Origin: DASQZJ01 sp035638775
GTDB taxonomy: Bacteria > Pseudomonadota > Gammaproteobacteria > UBA5335 > SLRW01
Assembly (NCBI GenBank): GCA_035638775.1
Contig: DASQZJ010000020.1
Location: 75,907 to 139,906 of the forward strand
DNA: 64,000 nucleotides
Direction of reading: 5' to 3'
The position numbers and the translations under genes were made by a program. Of this stretch, positions 18,935 to 27,259 are shown in pieces. The notes under the pieces are model-generated. The model was not told where the DNA came from. It was given only the letters and a program-made list of their open reading frames with translations, and searched no databases. Every line of letters starts with the position of its first letter. Within the stretch, counting starts at the first letter, position 1.

Positions 18935-19705
18935 TCACCCGGACCTGGAGAAGTCGGGCTGGCGCCGCTCCAGGAACGCCTGCATCGCCTCGCGCGCCTC
19001 CGCCGAGGCGAGCCGCTCGGTGAAGTGCTCGCCCTCCACGCGCATGGCCTCGCGCACGGCCTCGGTCTGTGACCGCTTGATCAGCATCTTGGCCAGGCGC
19101 AGAGCCTCCGGCGGCTTGGCGGCCAGCTTGCGCGCCACCGCCATCGCGAGCTCGGCAACCTCCTCGTCCGGCAGGACGCGGTTGACCATCCCGACCTCGT
19201 GTGCGGTCTCGGCGTCGAACGGCTCACCCAGCAACAGCAGCTCGGCCGCCCGCTGGTGACCCGCCAGGGCCGGCAGCAGCACGCTCGAACCGGCCTCCGG
19301 AACCACGCCGAGGTTGACGAAGGGGAGCTGGAACCGGGCCCCCGTTCCGGCGTACACCAGATCGCAGTGCAGCAGCATGGTCGTGCCCACGCCGATGGCC
19401 GGTCCGTTCACGGCCGCGATCAGCGGCTTCGAAGCCCGGGAGATCCCGGCGAGAAAGCGTGCCGCCGGGCGGTCCTCGCCGCGCGGCGGGTCGTTGAGGA
19501 AGTCGACCAGGTCGTTGCCGCTGGTGAAACAGTCTCCGGTCCCGCCGAGCACCACCGCCCGGATCCCCGGGTCGGACTCCGACCGCTCGAGGGCGTCCGC
19601 GATCGCCGAGTACATGTCCAGGCTGAGGGCATTGCGCTTCTCCGGGCGATTGAGGGTGATGCGCAGGACTCCCCCGCTGACCTCCGTCAATACGTACTCG
19701 CTCAT
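18935..19705 (-). CDS. Enoyl-CoA hydratase/isomerase family protein
   Basis: A 256-residue crotonase-fold protein. ITLNRPEKRNALS opens the domain. The oxyanion-hole segments are FTSGNDLVDF and NGPAIGVGTTM. An acidic residue is retained at the catalytic position in LGVVPEAGSS. FxxSGNDL with a single retained glutamate is common in enoyl-CoA delta-isomerases and related enzymes, so hydratase activity is not certain. It heads a three-gene operon with a thioesterase and an SDR, consistent with a side branch of beta-oxidation. Confidence 0.9.
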   Translation of the reverse strand: MSEYVLTEVSGGVLRITLNRPEKRNALSLDMYSAIADALERSESDPGIRAVVLGGTGDCFTSGNDLVDFLNDPPRGEDRPAARFLAGISRASKPLIAAVNGPAIGVGTTMLLHCDLVYAGTGARFQLPFVNLGVVPEAGSSVLLPALAGHQRAAELLLLGEPFDAETAHEVGMVNRVLPDEEVAELAMAVARKLAAKPPEALRLAKMLIKRSQTEAVREAMRVEGEHFTERLASAEAREAMQAFLERRQPDFSRSG

Positions 19706-19776
19706 GCTCGTGCTCCAATGCGTTGGTGAAGCCCGATACTAGCGCAGGCGGTAACTGCGCCACAGGAGCCCACGTC

Positions 19777-20010
19777 ATGAACCGAGCGCACGCGCGGACC
19801 GCAGTCGTCGCTCTCGCGCTGTCGCTGACCGCCTGCTTCAGCCTGCCCTCGCCGCAGGAGAAGTCGCAAATGGACCAGCAGAAGCAGGAATACTGCCACG
19901 ATCTTGCGCGCCAGGTCCGCGATGCGCAGGGCAAGCCGCTGCGTCGCTCGACGCTGGAGCGGCGCTACCAGCAGGAGTGCTGTCGCCCGGCAGGTTGCGT
20001 GGAGAAGTGA
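19777..20010 (+). CDS. Small cysteine-containing lipoprotein
   Basis: A 77-residue predicted lipoprotein. The signal peptide MNRAHARTAVVALALSLTAC ends with a lipobox (Cys20). The mature part is charged and carries four further cysteines (EYCHDLA, ECCRPAGC), so disulfide bonding is possible in the periplasm. AGGAGCC precedes the ATG at 19777. No family was recognised. It is convergent with the DUF1330 gene. Confidence 0.7.
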   Translation: MNRAHARTAVVALALSLTACFSLPSPQEKSQMDQQKQEYCHDLARQVRDAQGKPLRRSTLERRYQQECCRPAGCVEK

Positions 20011-20032
20011 TCCGCGCAGCCCCGGGCCGGGC

Positions 20033-20452
20033 TCAGTCGCCCAGCTCGCCCGCCCGCGTGGTACAGGCGAACAGCCGCGAATCCTCCAGGGCCGCATCGC
20101 GATGCCGGGTCGCATCCCGGTATTCCGGGATCTGCAGCATCTCCAGGAAGGCCTTGCGCGAGGGGTACTGGACCAGGATGGCCTCGTCCCAGCTTTCCGC
20201 GTCCTCGCCGATCACCACCTGGTCCACCGAGGCCAGCCAGAGCATGCGCCCGCCGATGCGCTGGAGCATGCGTCCGGCCACCTCGGCGTAGCGCTGGTAC
20301 GCCTCTTCGCCGCTGCAGGGGCTGTCCCCCGAGCCAGCCGCGTAGGTGGCCCGCTCGCGAAAGCGGAGCAGGTTGATCATGACCACGGGCTGGTCCCGCT
20401 GGTCCTGGGACAGCTTCTTCAGTCGTTCTCCGGTCGGGTTGATCTGGCCCAT
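20033..20452 (-). CDS. DUF1330-like protein
   Basis: A 139-residue small cytoplasmic protein. The segments PVVMINLLRFRERA, YQRYAEVAGRML, DQVVIGEDAESWDEAILVQYPSRKAFLEMLQIPEYRDATRHRDAALEDSRL fit the dimeric ferredoxin-like DUF1330 fold. Function is unknown in the family. The start at 20452 gives a complete N-terminus. The gene is divergent from the sulfide:quinone oxidoreductase gene across about 240 bases. Confidence 0.78.
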   Translation of the reverse strand: MGQINPTGERLKKLSQDQRDQPVVMINLLRFRERATYAAGSGDSPCSGEEAYQRYAEVAGRMLQRIGGRMLWLASVDQVVIGEDAESWDEAILVQYPSRKAFLEMLQIPEYRDATRHRDAALEDSRLFACTTRAGELGD

Positions 20453-20623
20453 TGGTACGCTCCTTCATGCTGGCGAAAAGTGCTGGCGAGATTGTTGCCT
20501 CCGCCCGGGCCTCGATCAAGGGCCGCGATGGCGGCATCGCGTCACGAACGCACGAGCCGCCCGGCGGGGTCAGCGTGTCGGGCCTCGCAGCGTCGACCGC
20601 TTGACCGGCATCAACCCGCCGCG

Positions 20624-20648
20624 ACTCCGCTACGGCTATAAACGGAGT
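20624..20648. promoter_or_regulatory. Inverted repeat straddling a TATAAA box upstream of the sqr-like gene
   Basis: ACTCCG at 20624-20629 is mirrored by CGGAGT at 20643-20648, with a TATAAA hexamer at 20637-20642 between them. The site is 46 bases upstream of the sqr start at 20694. A TTGACC hexamer at 20601 is too far (30 bases) to be its standard -35. A dimeric regulator site over a -10 would suit an inducible gene, but this is a sequence-only guess. Confidence 0.3.
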
Positions 20649-20693
20649 ACATCTCACGGACGCGCGGCGTCCCGGCCTGCAGGAGACTTGGCC

Positions 20694-21977
20694 ATGGCTC
20701 ACGTGGTAATCATCGGTGCCGGCATCGGGGGTCTGCCCGGCGCCTTCGAGATACGCGATACACTGGGTTCCGGGCACCGGGTCACCCTGATCAATTCCAC
20801 CGACTATTTCCAGTTCGTGCCCTCCAATCCCTGGCTGGCCGTGGGCTGGCGGGACCGCAAGAGCATCACGATTCCGCTGGCCCCGCCCCTCTCGCGACGC
20901 GGCATCGAGCTGATCGCGAGCCCGGCGACCAGGATCGAGCCCGATCAGAACCGGCTGACCACGCAGGACGGCACGGCGGTCGACTACGACTATCTGGTGA
21001 TCACCACCGGTCCCGAGCTCGCCTTCGACCAGGTGGACGGTGCCGGGCCCGATCGCCACACCCAGTCCATCTGCACCGTCGACCACGCTGAACACGCCTA
21101 CCAGGCCTATCTGCGGCTGCTGGACGAGCCGGGCCCGGCGATCGTGGGCGCGCTGCCCGGCGCGAGCTGCTTCGGGCCGGCCTACGAGTTCTCCATGATC
21201 CTGGACCGCGACCTGCGCCGTCGCTGGAAACGCGCCGACGTGCCGATGACCTTCGTCACGCCCGAGCCGTATATCGGCCACCTCGGCCTCGGGGGAGTCG
21301 GAGACTCGCAGGGCCTGCTGGAAGCCGAGCTGCGCAGCCGCGAGATCAAATGGATCACCAACGCCGCAGTCCAGCGCGTCGAGGAAGACCGGATGATCGT
21401 GGCCGAGCACGACCGCCATGGCGAGGTCATCAAGGAGCACGAGCTCCCGTTCCGGTATTCGATGATGCTGCCCGCCTTCCGCGGCGTGCCCGCGGTGGCC
21501 GCGGTGGAGAAGCTGTGCAACCCCAAGGGCTTCGTCCAGATCGACGAGTTCCAGCGCAATCCGGTCTGGCCCAACATCTATTCGGCGGGCGTATGCATCG
21601 CGATTCCCCCGGTCGAAGTCACCCCGGTGCCGACCGGCGCGCCCAAGACCGGCTACATGATCGAGAGCATGATCTCGGCCATCGCGACCAACATCGCGGC
21701 CGATGTCGCGGGGCGCGAGGTGACCGCCCGCGGGGCGTGGAACGCCATCTGCCTCGCGGATACCGGCAATACCGGCTTCGCCTTCATCGCCCTGCCGCAG
21801 ATTCCGCCGCGCAACGTAACCTGGGCGCGCAAGGGACGCTGGGTGCACCTGGCGAAGATCGCGTACGAGAAGTACTTCATGCGCAAGATGCGCAAGGGCC
21901 AGTTCCAGTCGATTTACGAGAAGTACGTCCTGCGTATCCTGGGGTTGAAGTACCTCAAGGAGCACAAGGTCACCTGA
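20694..21977 (+). CDS. sqr: Sulfide:quinone oxidoreductase, type I-like
   Basis: Membrane-associated flavoprotein that oxidises sulfide and passes electrons to quinone. The protein is 427 residues. GAGIGGLPGAFEI near 8-20 is the FAD motif. Three cysteines sit where the Acidithiobacillus enzyme has its catalytic trio: Cys127 in SICTVDHA, Cys159 in GASCFGPAYEF, and Cys353 in NAICLADTG. The C-terminal WVHLAKIAYEKYFMRKMRKG resembles the membrane-binding helices of type I SQR. AGGAG lies eight bases before the ATG at 20694. No flavocytochrome c or sox gene is present in the window. The enzyme may serve energy gain or sulfide detoxification. Confidence 0.88.
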   Translation: MAHVVIIGAGIGGLPGAFEIRDTLGSGHRVTLINSTDYFQFVPSNPWLAVGWRDRKSITIPLAPPLSRRGIELIASPATRIEPDQNRLTTQDGTAVDYDYLVITTGPELAFDQVDGAGPDRHTQSICTVDHAEHAYQAYLRLLDEPGPAIVGALPGASCFGPAYEFSMILDRDLRRRWKRADVPMTFVTPEPYIGHLGLGGVGDSQGLLEAELRSREIKWITNAAVQRVEEDRMIVAEHDRHGEVIKEHELPFRYSMMLPAFRGVPAVAAVEKLCNPKGFVQIDEFQRNPVWPNIYSAGVCIAIPPVEVTPVPTGAPKTGYMIESMISAIATNIAADVAGREVTARGAWNAICLADTGNTGFAFIALPQIPPRNVTWARKGRWVHLAKIAYEKYFMRKMRKGQFQSIYEKYVLRILGLKYLKEHKVT

Positions 21978-21981
21978 ACGG

Positions 21982-22009
21982 GTGCCGGCGGCGCCACCGC
22001 CGCCGGCAC
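21982..22009 (+). terminator. Strong GC hairpin after sqr
   Basis: A perfect 12-base-pair inverted repeat (21982-21993 with 21998-22009) around a CCAC loop begins five bases after the sqr stop. There is no T-tract. It is best read as an mRNA 3'-end stabiliser or a terminator without a uridine tail. Its presence argues against a GTG at 21982 being the start of the next gene. Confidence 0.5.
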
Positions 22010-22038
22010 CGTCGTTCGCGCCGTCCGTCGGGGCACAG

Positions 22039-23430
22039 ATGCGCACACTCACGTTTTCCGGCGCCGCGGGCCAGGTCACCGGTTCCTGTCACGTGCTCGA
22101 GTGGAACGGTCGTCACGTGCTGCTGGACTGCGGGCTCTACCAGGGCGATGCCGCGACCGAGGCATGGAACGAGCGGCCCTTCCCGGTGCCGCCCGACACC
22201 GTCGATGCGGTGGTCCTTTCCCATGCCCACCTCGACCACAGCGGCCTGCTGCCGCGGCTCGTCCGCGACGGCTTCCGGCACGGGATCTTCGCCACACGGG
22301 CGACCGCCGACCTGTTGCAGATCATGCTCCGCGACGCCGCGCATCTGCAGGAGCGGGAAGCCGAATGGGCCCGCCGCCACCGCGACCGCCGTTCGGCGGA
22401 GCCGCTGTACCGGCAGACGGACGTGGACACCACGCTTACCCGCATTACGCCCGTGTCGTACCGGGAATGGTTCGACGTCGTCCCCGGCGTCCGCTGCCGC
22501 TACCGGGACGCGGGCCACATCCTGGGCTCGGCGATCGTCGAGGTCGATCTCGCCGACGGTGCCGACCGGCGCCGGCTGGTCTTCTCCGGCGATCTCGGGA
22601 ATCGCGCCTCGCCCCTGCTGCGTGACCCGGAACTGCCCGAACGCGCCGAGCTGCTGCTGCTCGAATCGACCTACGGCGACCGCGATCACCGGCCCATGGC
22701 CGAGACCCTGGACGAGCTGGAGACCGTACTGGCGGGCGCGGCCGACAACGGTGGCAACGTCCTGATCCCCAGCTTCGCCGTGGGCCGCAGCCAGGAAATC
22801 CTGTTCCGGCTGGGCGAGCTGTACCAGGCGGGCCGTCTCAAGCAGCAGATGGTCTTCCTGGACAGCCCCATGGCGATCGCAGCGACACGCGTCTACGACG
22901 GCTACCAGCGGTTGTACAACAGCCGCGACCGGGCCGAGATCCGCGAGGCCCACGCGGGCAGCCTGGCCGAGTGGCTGCCGCCGCTGCGCTACTCGCACAC
23001 CCCGGAGGATTCCATGGCGATCAACCGCATCGCCGGCGGCGCGATCGTCATCGCCGGCAGCGGGATGTGCAACGGCGGCCGCATCCGCCATCACCTGCGG
23101 CACAACCTCCAGCACCGCGCAACCCGGGTCGTGATCGTGGGATTCCAGGCCCGGGGCACTCCCGGCCGGGCACTGGTCGACGGTGCCCGGAGCCTGTGCC
23201 TGTTCGGTGAAGAGGTCCCGGTCAACGCGTCGATTCACACCCTCGGCGGATTCTCGGCCCACGCCGGCCAGACGGGACTGGTGGAGTGGGCATCGGCGAT
23301 CGAGGGGAGACCGTCGATCCACCTGGTGCACGGCGAGCCGGACCGGCTCTCTGCGCTCGCGGCGAAGCTCCGCGAACGGACCGGCAGGATGCCGGGGATC
23401 GCGGAGAGGGGGCAGGTGATCGCGCTGTAG
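22039..23430 (+). CDS. MBL-fold beta-CASP hydrolase with RNA-specificity domain
   Basis: A 463-residue metallo-beta-lactamase-fold protein of the CPSF/RNase J-like beta-CASP group (YSH1 type). The metal motif SHAHLDHSG is near 57-65, then DAGHILGSA and FSGDLG. The beta-CASP insert follows, with STYGDRDH, SFAVGRSQE and SGMCNGGRIRHH. The RNA-specificity (RMMBL) end holds GGFSAHAGQ and LVHGEP. Bacterial members are presumed ribonucleases, but few are tested. The ATG at 22039 is preferred over an upstream in-frame GTG inside a hairpin. No clear Shine-Dalgarno sequence is visible. It follows sqr by 61 bases; a functional link is not evident. Confidence 0.9.
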   Translation: MRTLTFSGAAGQVTGSCHVLEWNGRHVLLDCGLYQGDAATEAWNERPFPVPPDTVDAVVLSHAHLDHSGLLPRLVRDGFRHGIFATRATADLLQIMLRDAAHLQEREAEWARRHRDRRSAEPLYRQTDVDTTLTRITPVSYREWFDVVPGVRCRYRDAGHILGSAIVEVDLADGADRRRLVFSGDLGNRASPLLRDPELPERAELLLLESTYGDRDHRPMAETLDELETVLAGAADNGGNVLIPSFAVGRSQEILFRLGELYQAGRLKQQMVFLDSPMAIAATRVYDGYQRLYNSRDRAEIREAHAGSLAEWLPPLRYSHTPEDSMAINRIAGGAIVIAGSGMCNGGRIRHHLRHNLQHRATRVVIVGFQARGTPGRALVDGARSLCLFGEEVPVNASIHTLGGFSAHAGQTGLVEWASAIEGRPSIHLVHGEPDRLSALAAKLRERTGRMPGIAERGQVIAL

Positions 23431-23680
23431 CTGTGGCGTTTGCGGGTCCGCTCCAGGTTGCAGGCTTTAGGCAAAGAGGAGACCGGCGGCTATCTGCGGC
23501 TTCTGCTTTACGGAAAGCCCAGGCGTTTCTCGCAGTCTTGGCCTCGCCTGGCGAGCAGGCAGAGCAGGCAACGAAACTTGCCGCTTCTTACGTAAAGCCG
23601 AGAACGTGAAACCATACTTCACGATTCTGTCATCCCCCCTTGCGAGACTTGCGCGGGCATTCCAAGGGGGAGCACCAGCC
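23431..23680. other. Non-coding stretch before the truncated phosphoesterase
   Basis: About 250 bases with composition less GC-rich than the neighbours and several A/T patches. It contains imperfect repeats (CTTTACG/CGTAAAG and CCAGGCG/CGCCTGG), but no recognisable gene or insertion-sequence end. It may be remnant DNA. Confidence 0.35.
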
Positions 23681-24040
23681 ATGCCGCACCGCGACCAGCC
23701 GTACCGCCTCCGCTACCGGACCGTGTGGATCTCCGACGTGCACCTGGGGTGCCGGGGATGCCGCGCGGATTTCCTGCTCGAGTTCCTGCACGCGGTCGAG
23801 TACATCGAGCGCTTCGAGCAGGCGCTGGCGGCGGAGGCGGCTCGCCGTCGGCTCGACGGGGTGATCTGCGGCCATATCCACCGGCCGCGGGTGCGCAGTA
23901 TCGAGGGCGTGGCCTACTTCAACACCGGCGACTGGATGGAATCCTGCACCGCCCTGGCCGAAGACCCGGAAGGGCGTCTCGAGCTGATCCACTGGGCCGG
24001 CACTCCCGCCCTGCAGACGCGCCCGGCGGTCGCCGCCTGA
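23681..24040 (+). pseudogene. Internally deleted LpxH-like metallophosphoesterase
   Basis: A 119-residue in-frame remnant of a calcineurin-like phosphoesterase related to UDP-2,3-diacylglucosamine hydrolases (full relatives are about 250-280 residues). The start is intact: VWISDVHLGCRGCRADFLLEFL has the D-x-H motif (Asp19, His21). The end is intact: GVICGHIHRP, then YFNTGDWMESCTAL. The middle third, which should hold the GD-x-x-D, GNHD and next histidine motifs, is absent; the reading jumps at about residue 39 from the first helix to IERFEQALAAEAARR. Without those ligands the two-metal site cannot form. AAGGGGGAG precedes the ATG at 23681. It could be a deletion allele or an assembly collapse. 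Confidence 0.75.
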
Positions 24041-24098
24041 GCGGACGGTCCCGCCGGCCTGGAACCCCGGACGGTCCGGATCGGCGGCTCCCGGGCGG

Positions 24099-25619
24099 TC
24101 AACGTGCGGCTTCCTTGCGCGCGTAGTGCGCCTGCTTGTCGGCGTACATGCGCTCGTCCGCGACCTGCATGAGCTCTTCGGGAGAGACGGAGTCGGTGGC
24201 GGCAACGCCCAGGCTGACGTCCACGCCGATGCGCAGCCGCGCCCCGTTGCGTGCCTGGGCGTGCACCCAGGTGCCGCGCGCGGCCGTCCGGATCCGTTCG
24301 GCGATGGTATCGGCCCGCTCCTGCCCGCAGCCGCGGCTGAGGATGACGAACTCGTCGCCCCCCAGGCGCACCAGCGTGTCGCTGTCGCGGACGCAGCGCG
24401 AGAGCATGCGCGCCACGGCCCGGATCAGCGCATCACCGGCTCCATGACCGTGGAGATCGTTGACCCGCTTGAGCCCGTCGATGTCGACCAGCAGCAGGGC
24501 GAAATCGGCAGCCGGTGACCCTTGCCGCGCCGCGATGGCCTCCGTCAGCGCCTCGCGAAAGAAGACCCGGTTGTAGACCCCGGTCAGCGGATCCGTGTTG
24601 GCCAGCCGTTCCAGCCGGGCGGTCACCAGGGAGCTCTGCAGCGTTGCGCTGAGCTGGTCGATGAACAGCTGCAGCGTGGCGCGCGCCCGATCCTCGAGAC
24701 GCTGCGCCCGGACCACCAGGATGCCGCCCAGCTCCTGCAGCTGTGACGACAGCGGCATGAGGTGCAACGTCTCTCCGGAACGGATCGAGGACACTCGCCC
24801 GGGCAGCGGGGCCTGCGGGCCCGTCGCGGCCAGCGACTCGCCCAGCCGGCTGCGATCGTCCCGGTCCACGGCCAGGAATTCGGCCCGGTGGATGCGCTGG
24901 GGAGCGTCCCGCTGATACAGGATCACCCCGAAGCCGGCCTCCGGCATGAGCTCCGCCAGGTAGCCCAGGCAACGGCGGATCAGGGCGCCGCTTTCCCCGG
25001 CGCCGTGCTCGGCGATGCCCATGTCCAGCAGGGATTCGAACACCCGATTGCGTTCGCGCAGCTTGCGTCGCGTCGACAGCAGGCGCTGGGTCTGCTGGTG
25101 AGTGATCAGGCCCAGCAGCAAGAGCACGGCGGAGCCGGCAACCAGCCCCGCGAGCTCGTCCGTCACGCCGGCCATCAGGTCGAAGCGGAAGCCCAGCGCC
25201 AGGCCGCCGCCGAAGCAGCCCGCGGCGTACGTCGCGAGTGCCGAGAGCAGCGATCGCACGCCGCCGGCCGCCAGGTTGCTCAGGATCAGCGCGGCCAGGA
25301 AGCAGAATCCCAGCCAGATCAGGAAGTGCACCTGCGCCGTCCAGACACCGAAGGTCAGCGCGTCGATCAGCAGATTGTTGCACTCGGCGCGGCGGCCATC
25401 GGCGCTGAAGCGGGTGCGGAAATACGCGACGTGCGGCCAGACCAGGAACTCCAGCGCCCACAGGGCCAGGAACAGCGCCGGCCAGGGCTGGTTGCGCATG
25501 ACGACCAGCACCATGGCACCGCCCTGGAGCAGGAGCAGCGTCCGGGGCAGGTAGTTCAGGCGCGGCAGGCTGCTCGGGCGACGGCCGGCACCGCGCGTGT
25601 TCGGGTCTGTTTTCGGCAT
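24099..25619 (-). CDS. MASE2-GGDEF diguanylate cyclase
   Basis: A 506-residue membrane-bound diguanylate cyclase making c-di-GMP. Residues of about 20-180 form a hydrophobic sensor resembling MASE2 (NYLPRTLLLLQGGAMVLVV, ALEFLVWPHVAYFRTRFS, several helices). A roughly 150-residue GAF-like segment links to the catalytic domain. The active site is RLGGDEFVIL. The RxxD inhibitory site (RDSD) lies five residues ahead, so product inhibition is expected. DPLTGVYNRVFFREAL opens the GGDEF domain. There is no EAL domain. It is divergent from a second diguanylate cyclase. Confidence 0.9.
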   Translation of the reverse strand: MPKTDPNTRGAGRRPSSLPRLNYLPRTLLLLQGGAMVLVVMRNQPWPALFLALWALEFLVWPHVAYFRTRFSADGRRAECNNLLIDALTFGVWTAQVHFLIWLGFCFLAALILSNLAAGGVRSLLSALATYAAGCFGGGLALGFRFDLMAGVTDELAGLVAGSAVLLLLGLITHQQTQRLLSTRRKLRERNRVFESLLDMGIAEHGAGESGALIRRCLGYLAELMPEAGFGVILYQRDAPQRIHRAEFLAVDRDDRSRLGESLAATGPQAPLPGRVSSIRSGETLHLMPLSSQLQELGGILVVRAQRLEDRARATLQLFIDQLSATLQSSLVTARLERLANTDPLTGVYNRVFFREALTEAIAARQGSPAADFALLLVDIDGLKRVNDLHGHGAGDALIRAVARMLSRCVRDSDTLVRLGGDEFVILSRGCGQERADTIAERIRTAARGTWVHAQARNGARLRIGVDVSLGVAATDSVSPEELMQVADERMYADKQAHYARKEAAR

Positions 25620-25992
25620 GCAGCTGCGGGGCCCGCCCCTTGCTCTCGTTGTTGTCCCTCGAAGCGGCGTCGACGCGCCGGAGCGTGACCGGGTCGTGGC
25701 CCGGCGGGGATGGGCCGGTCTCCCCGTCGGACCGCCCGGCCGGGACGCCAACACTTCGTTTATCAGCCTAACGATCCCCGCCGCGCCGGGAAACGCCGGT
25801 CGTCCGGCGTTTCTTCCCATCCGTCGCGCCCGCGGACGCCGGGCCCGGCCCCGATCCGTATATTTGGAGGCCATGGGTCGACTCCGGCGCCACCCGTAGT
25901 ATATTGAAAATGGGTGAGTGTACGCGCTGCGCAGGAGGACCCGGCGCGACTTTCGCGGGAGATCGCGCAGATTGCGACGACGGGCTGAGCGG
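25620..25992. other. Shared intergenic region of two divergent diguanylate cyclase genes
   Basis: About 370 bases without a supported gene. The part at 25850-25920 is AT-rich for this DNA (CGTATATTTGGAGG, GTAGTATATTGAAAATGGG) and probably holds the plus-strand promoter: TAGTATATT at about 25897 looks like a -10 region. No repeat or RNA motif was recognised. Confidence 0.45.
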
Positions 25993-27243
25993 ATGGTAAC
26001 AAGACTACTAAGATTGCTGGGTCGCATGCGGCGCTACCAGCAGATGCTCGTGGCCCTGGCGGGAGCCGTGCTGGGTGCCGAGCTGCTGGCCCCGCCCATC
26101 TACTTCGCTCTCGTCGGTCGCGTGCCCTGGCAGGTCCACGTCACTACCGTGATCACGGCGGCGATCATCGCGTTTCCGCTGGTCTACCTGTTCGTCACCG
26201 TGGCGAACATCCTGGCCAGCAGCGAGGAACGCGCGGTGCGGGCCCGGCGCGCCAACGAACGCAAGAACCAGGTGTTCCGCTCGCTGCTCGACGCCAGCCT
26301 GACCATGCAGAAGTCCGAGGAGCTGGTGGACCTGCTGGACGGCATGCTTACCCAGCTCCACCAGCTTTTCCGCGGCAACGAGTTCGGCGTAATCATCGAG
26401 GGTACCCGCCCCAAGATGATCAAGTACCTGTCCTCCAAGGGGATCACGGAGGCGGAGAAGGGCATCCTGATCGAGAACAACGCCCGCCTGCTCACCCACG
26501 AGGCCCAGAGCGTGGTGGAAAAGCTGCGCACCGCCGATCCGCACGGTGGCCAGGGGAAGAAATCCTTCATGGGCTGGAGCTTTCTGCCCATGCACGGGCG
26601 GGGCGGTCGCGTGATCGGCAAGCTGGTGATCAAGGGTCCGCCACTGGACCGGGAATCACGTGAGATCGTCTCGATCTTCGTCGAACAGCTCGCTGCCGCA
26701 ACCGAGAACAAGCTGCTCAGCCTCGAGCTGGAAAAGCTCGCGAACACCGATGCCCTGACGGGGGTGTTCAACCGCACCTACTTCAAGCAGGAGCTGGAGC
26801 ACCAGATCCGGCTCAAGCGCGACAACCCCGGGGTCGACTTCTGCCTGATGCTGGTGGATCTGAACAGCCTCAAGCGGGTCAACGACGAGTTCGGCCATGC
26901 CGAGGGCGACCGCGTCATCATCGAGGTCGGGCGGCTGCTCGTGAGCTCCTGCCGGCGCGAGGACATCGTCTGCCGCATCGGCGGCGACGAGTTCGTGGTG
27001 CTCTGCCCCAGCACGGGACCGGACCAGATCAGCCTGCTGGTGGAGCGGATCCATCGCAAGACGCGCGAAGCACAAGTGTACTGCGAGAATCCCTCGGGCG
27101 AGCTGGAGGCGATCGACATCAGCCTGAGCATCGGCGTGGCGAGCTCCGCCGACAACGATCCATACGAGGTCTTCCGCACCGCCGACGCCCGCATGTACAG
27201 CAACAAGCAGGCCTACTACGAGGGTCGCGCCGGCACCGGCTGA
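25993..27243 (+). CDS. Membrane-anchored GGDEF diguanylate cyclase
   Basis: A 416-residue c-di-GMP synthase. Two N-terminal membrane helices (about 14-35 and 45-70) are followed by a coiled segment and a GAF-like domain of about 150 residues (LDASLTMQKSEELVDLLDGML and following). The GGDEF domain then begins at NTDALTGVFNRTYF. The catalytic motif is CRIGGDEFVVL, with an RxxD inhibitory site (RRED) five residues before it. The ATG at 25993 places the first helix close to the N-terminus. An in-frame GTG at 25918 would add 25 basic residues. It differs in sensor type from its divergent neighbour, so the two probably answer different signals. Confidence 0.88.
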   Translation: MVTRLLRLLGRMRRYQQMLVALAGAVLGAELLAPPIYFALVGRVPWQVHVTTVITAAIIAFPLVYLFVTVANILASSEERAVRARRANERKNQVFRSLLDASLTMQKSEELVDLLDGMLTQLHQLFRGNEFGVIIEGTRPKMIKYLSSKGITEAEKGILIENNARLLTHEAQSVVEKLRTADPHGGQGKKSFMGWSFLPMHGRGGRVIGKLVIKGPPLDRESREIVSIFVEQLAAATENKLLSLELEKLANTDALTGVFNRTYFKQELEHQIRLKRDNPGVDFCLMLVDLNSLKRVNDEFGHAEGDRVIIEVGRLLVSSCRREDIVCRIGGDEFVVLCPSTGPDQISLLVERIHRKTREAQVYCENPSGELEAIDISLSIGVASSADNDPYEVFRTADARMYSNKQAYYEGRAGTG

Positions 27244-27259
27244 ATGCGGTCCCGCGGGA

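Noticed and set aside
20601..20642. TTGACC and TATAAA as a standard sqr promoter
   Set aside because: The hexamers are 30 bases apart, far from the 16-18 needed.
21982..22038. Start of the beta-CASP protein at the GTG at 21982
   Set aside because: The first codons form a perfect 12-bp hairpin and give a Pro/Ala-rich leader without family similarity. The ATG at 22039 fits the family start.
23467..23682. 71-codon minus-strand open frame in the gap before the phosphoesterase
   Set aside because: No ribosome site, no recognisable motif and biased composition. It is treated as non-coding.
23681..24040. Intact small phosphodiesterase
   Set aside because: Three of the metal-binding motifs of the family are absent, so an intact enzyme is unlikely.
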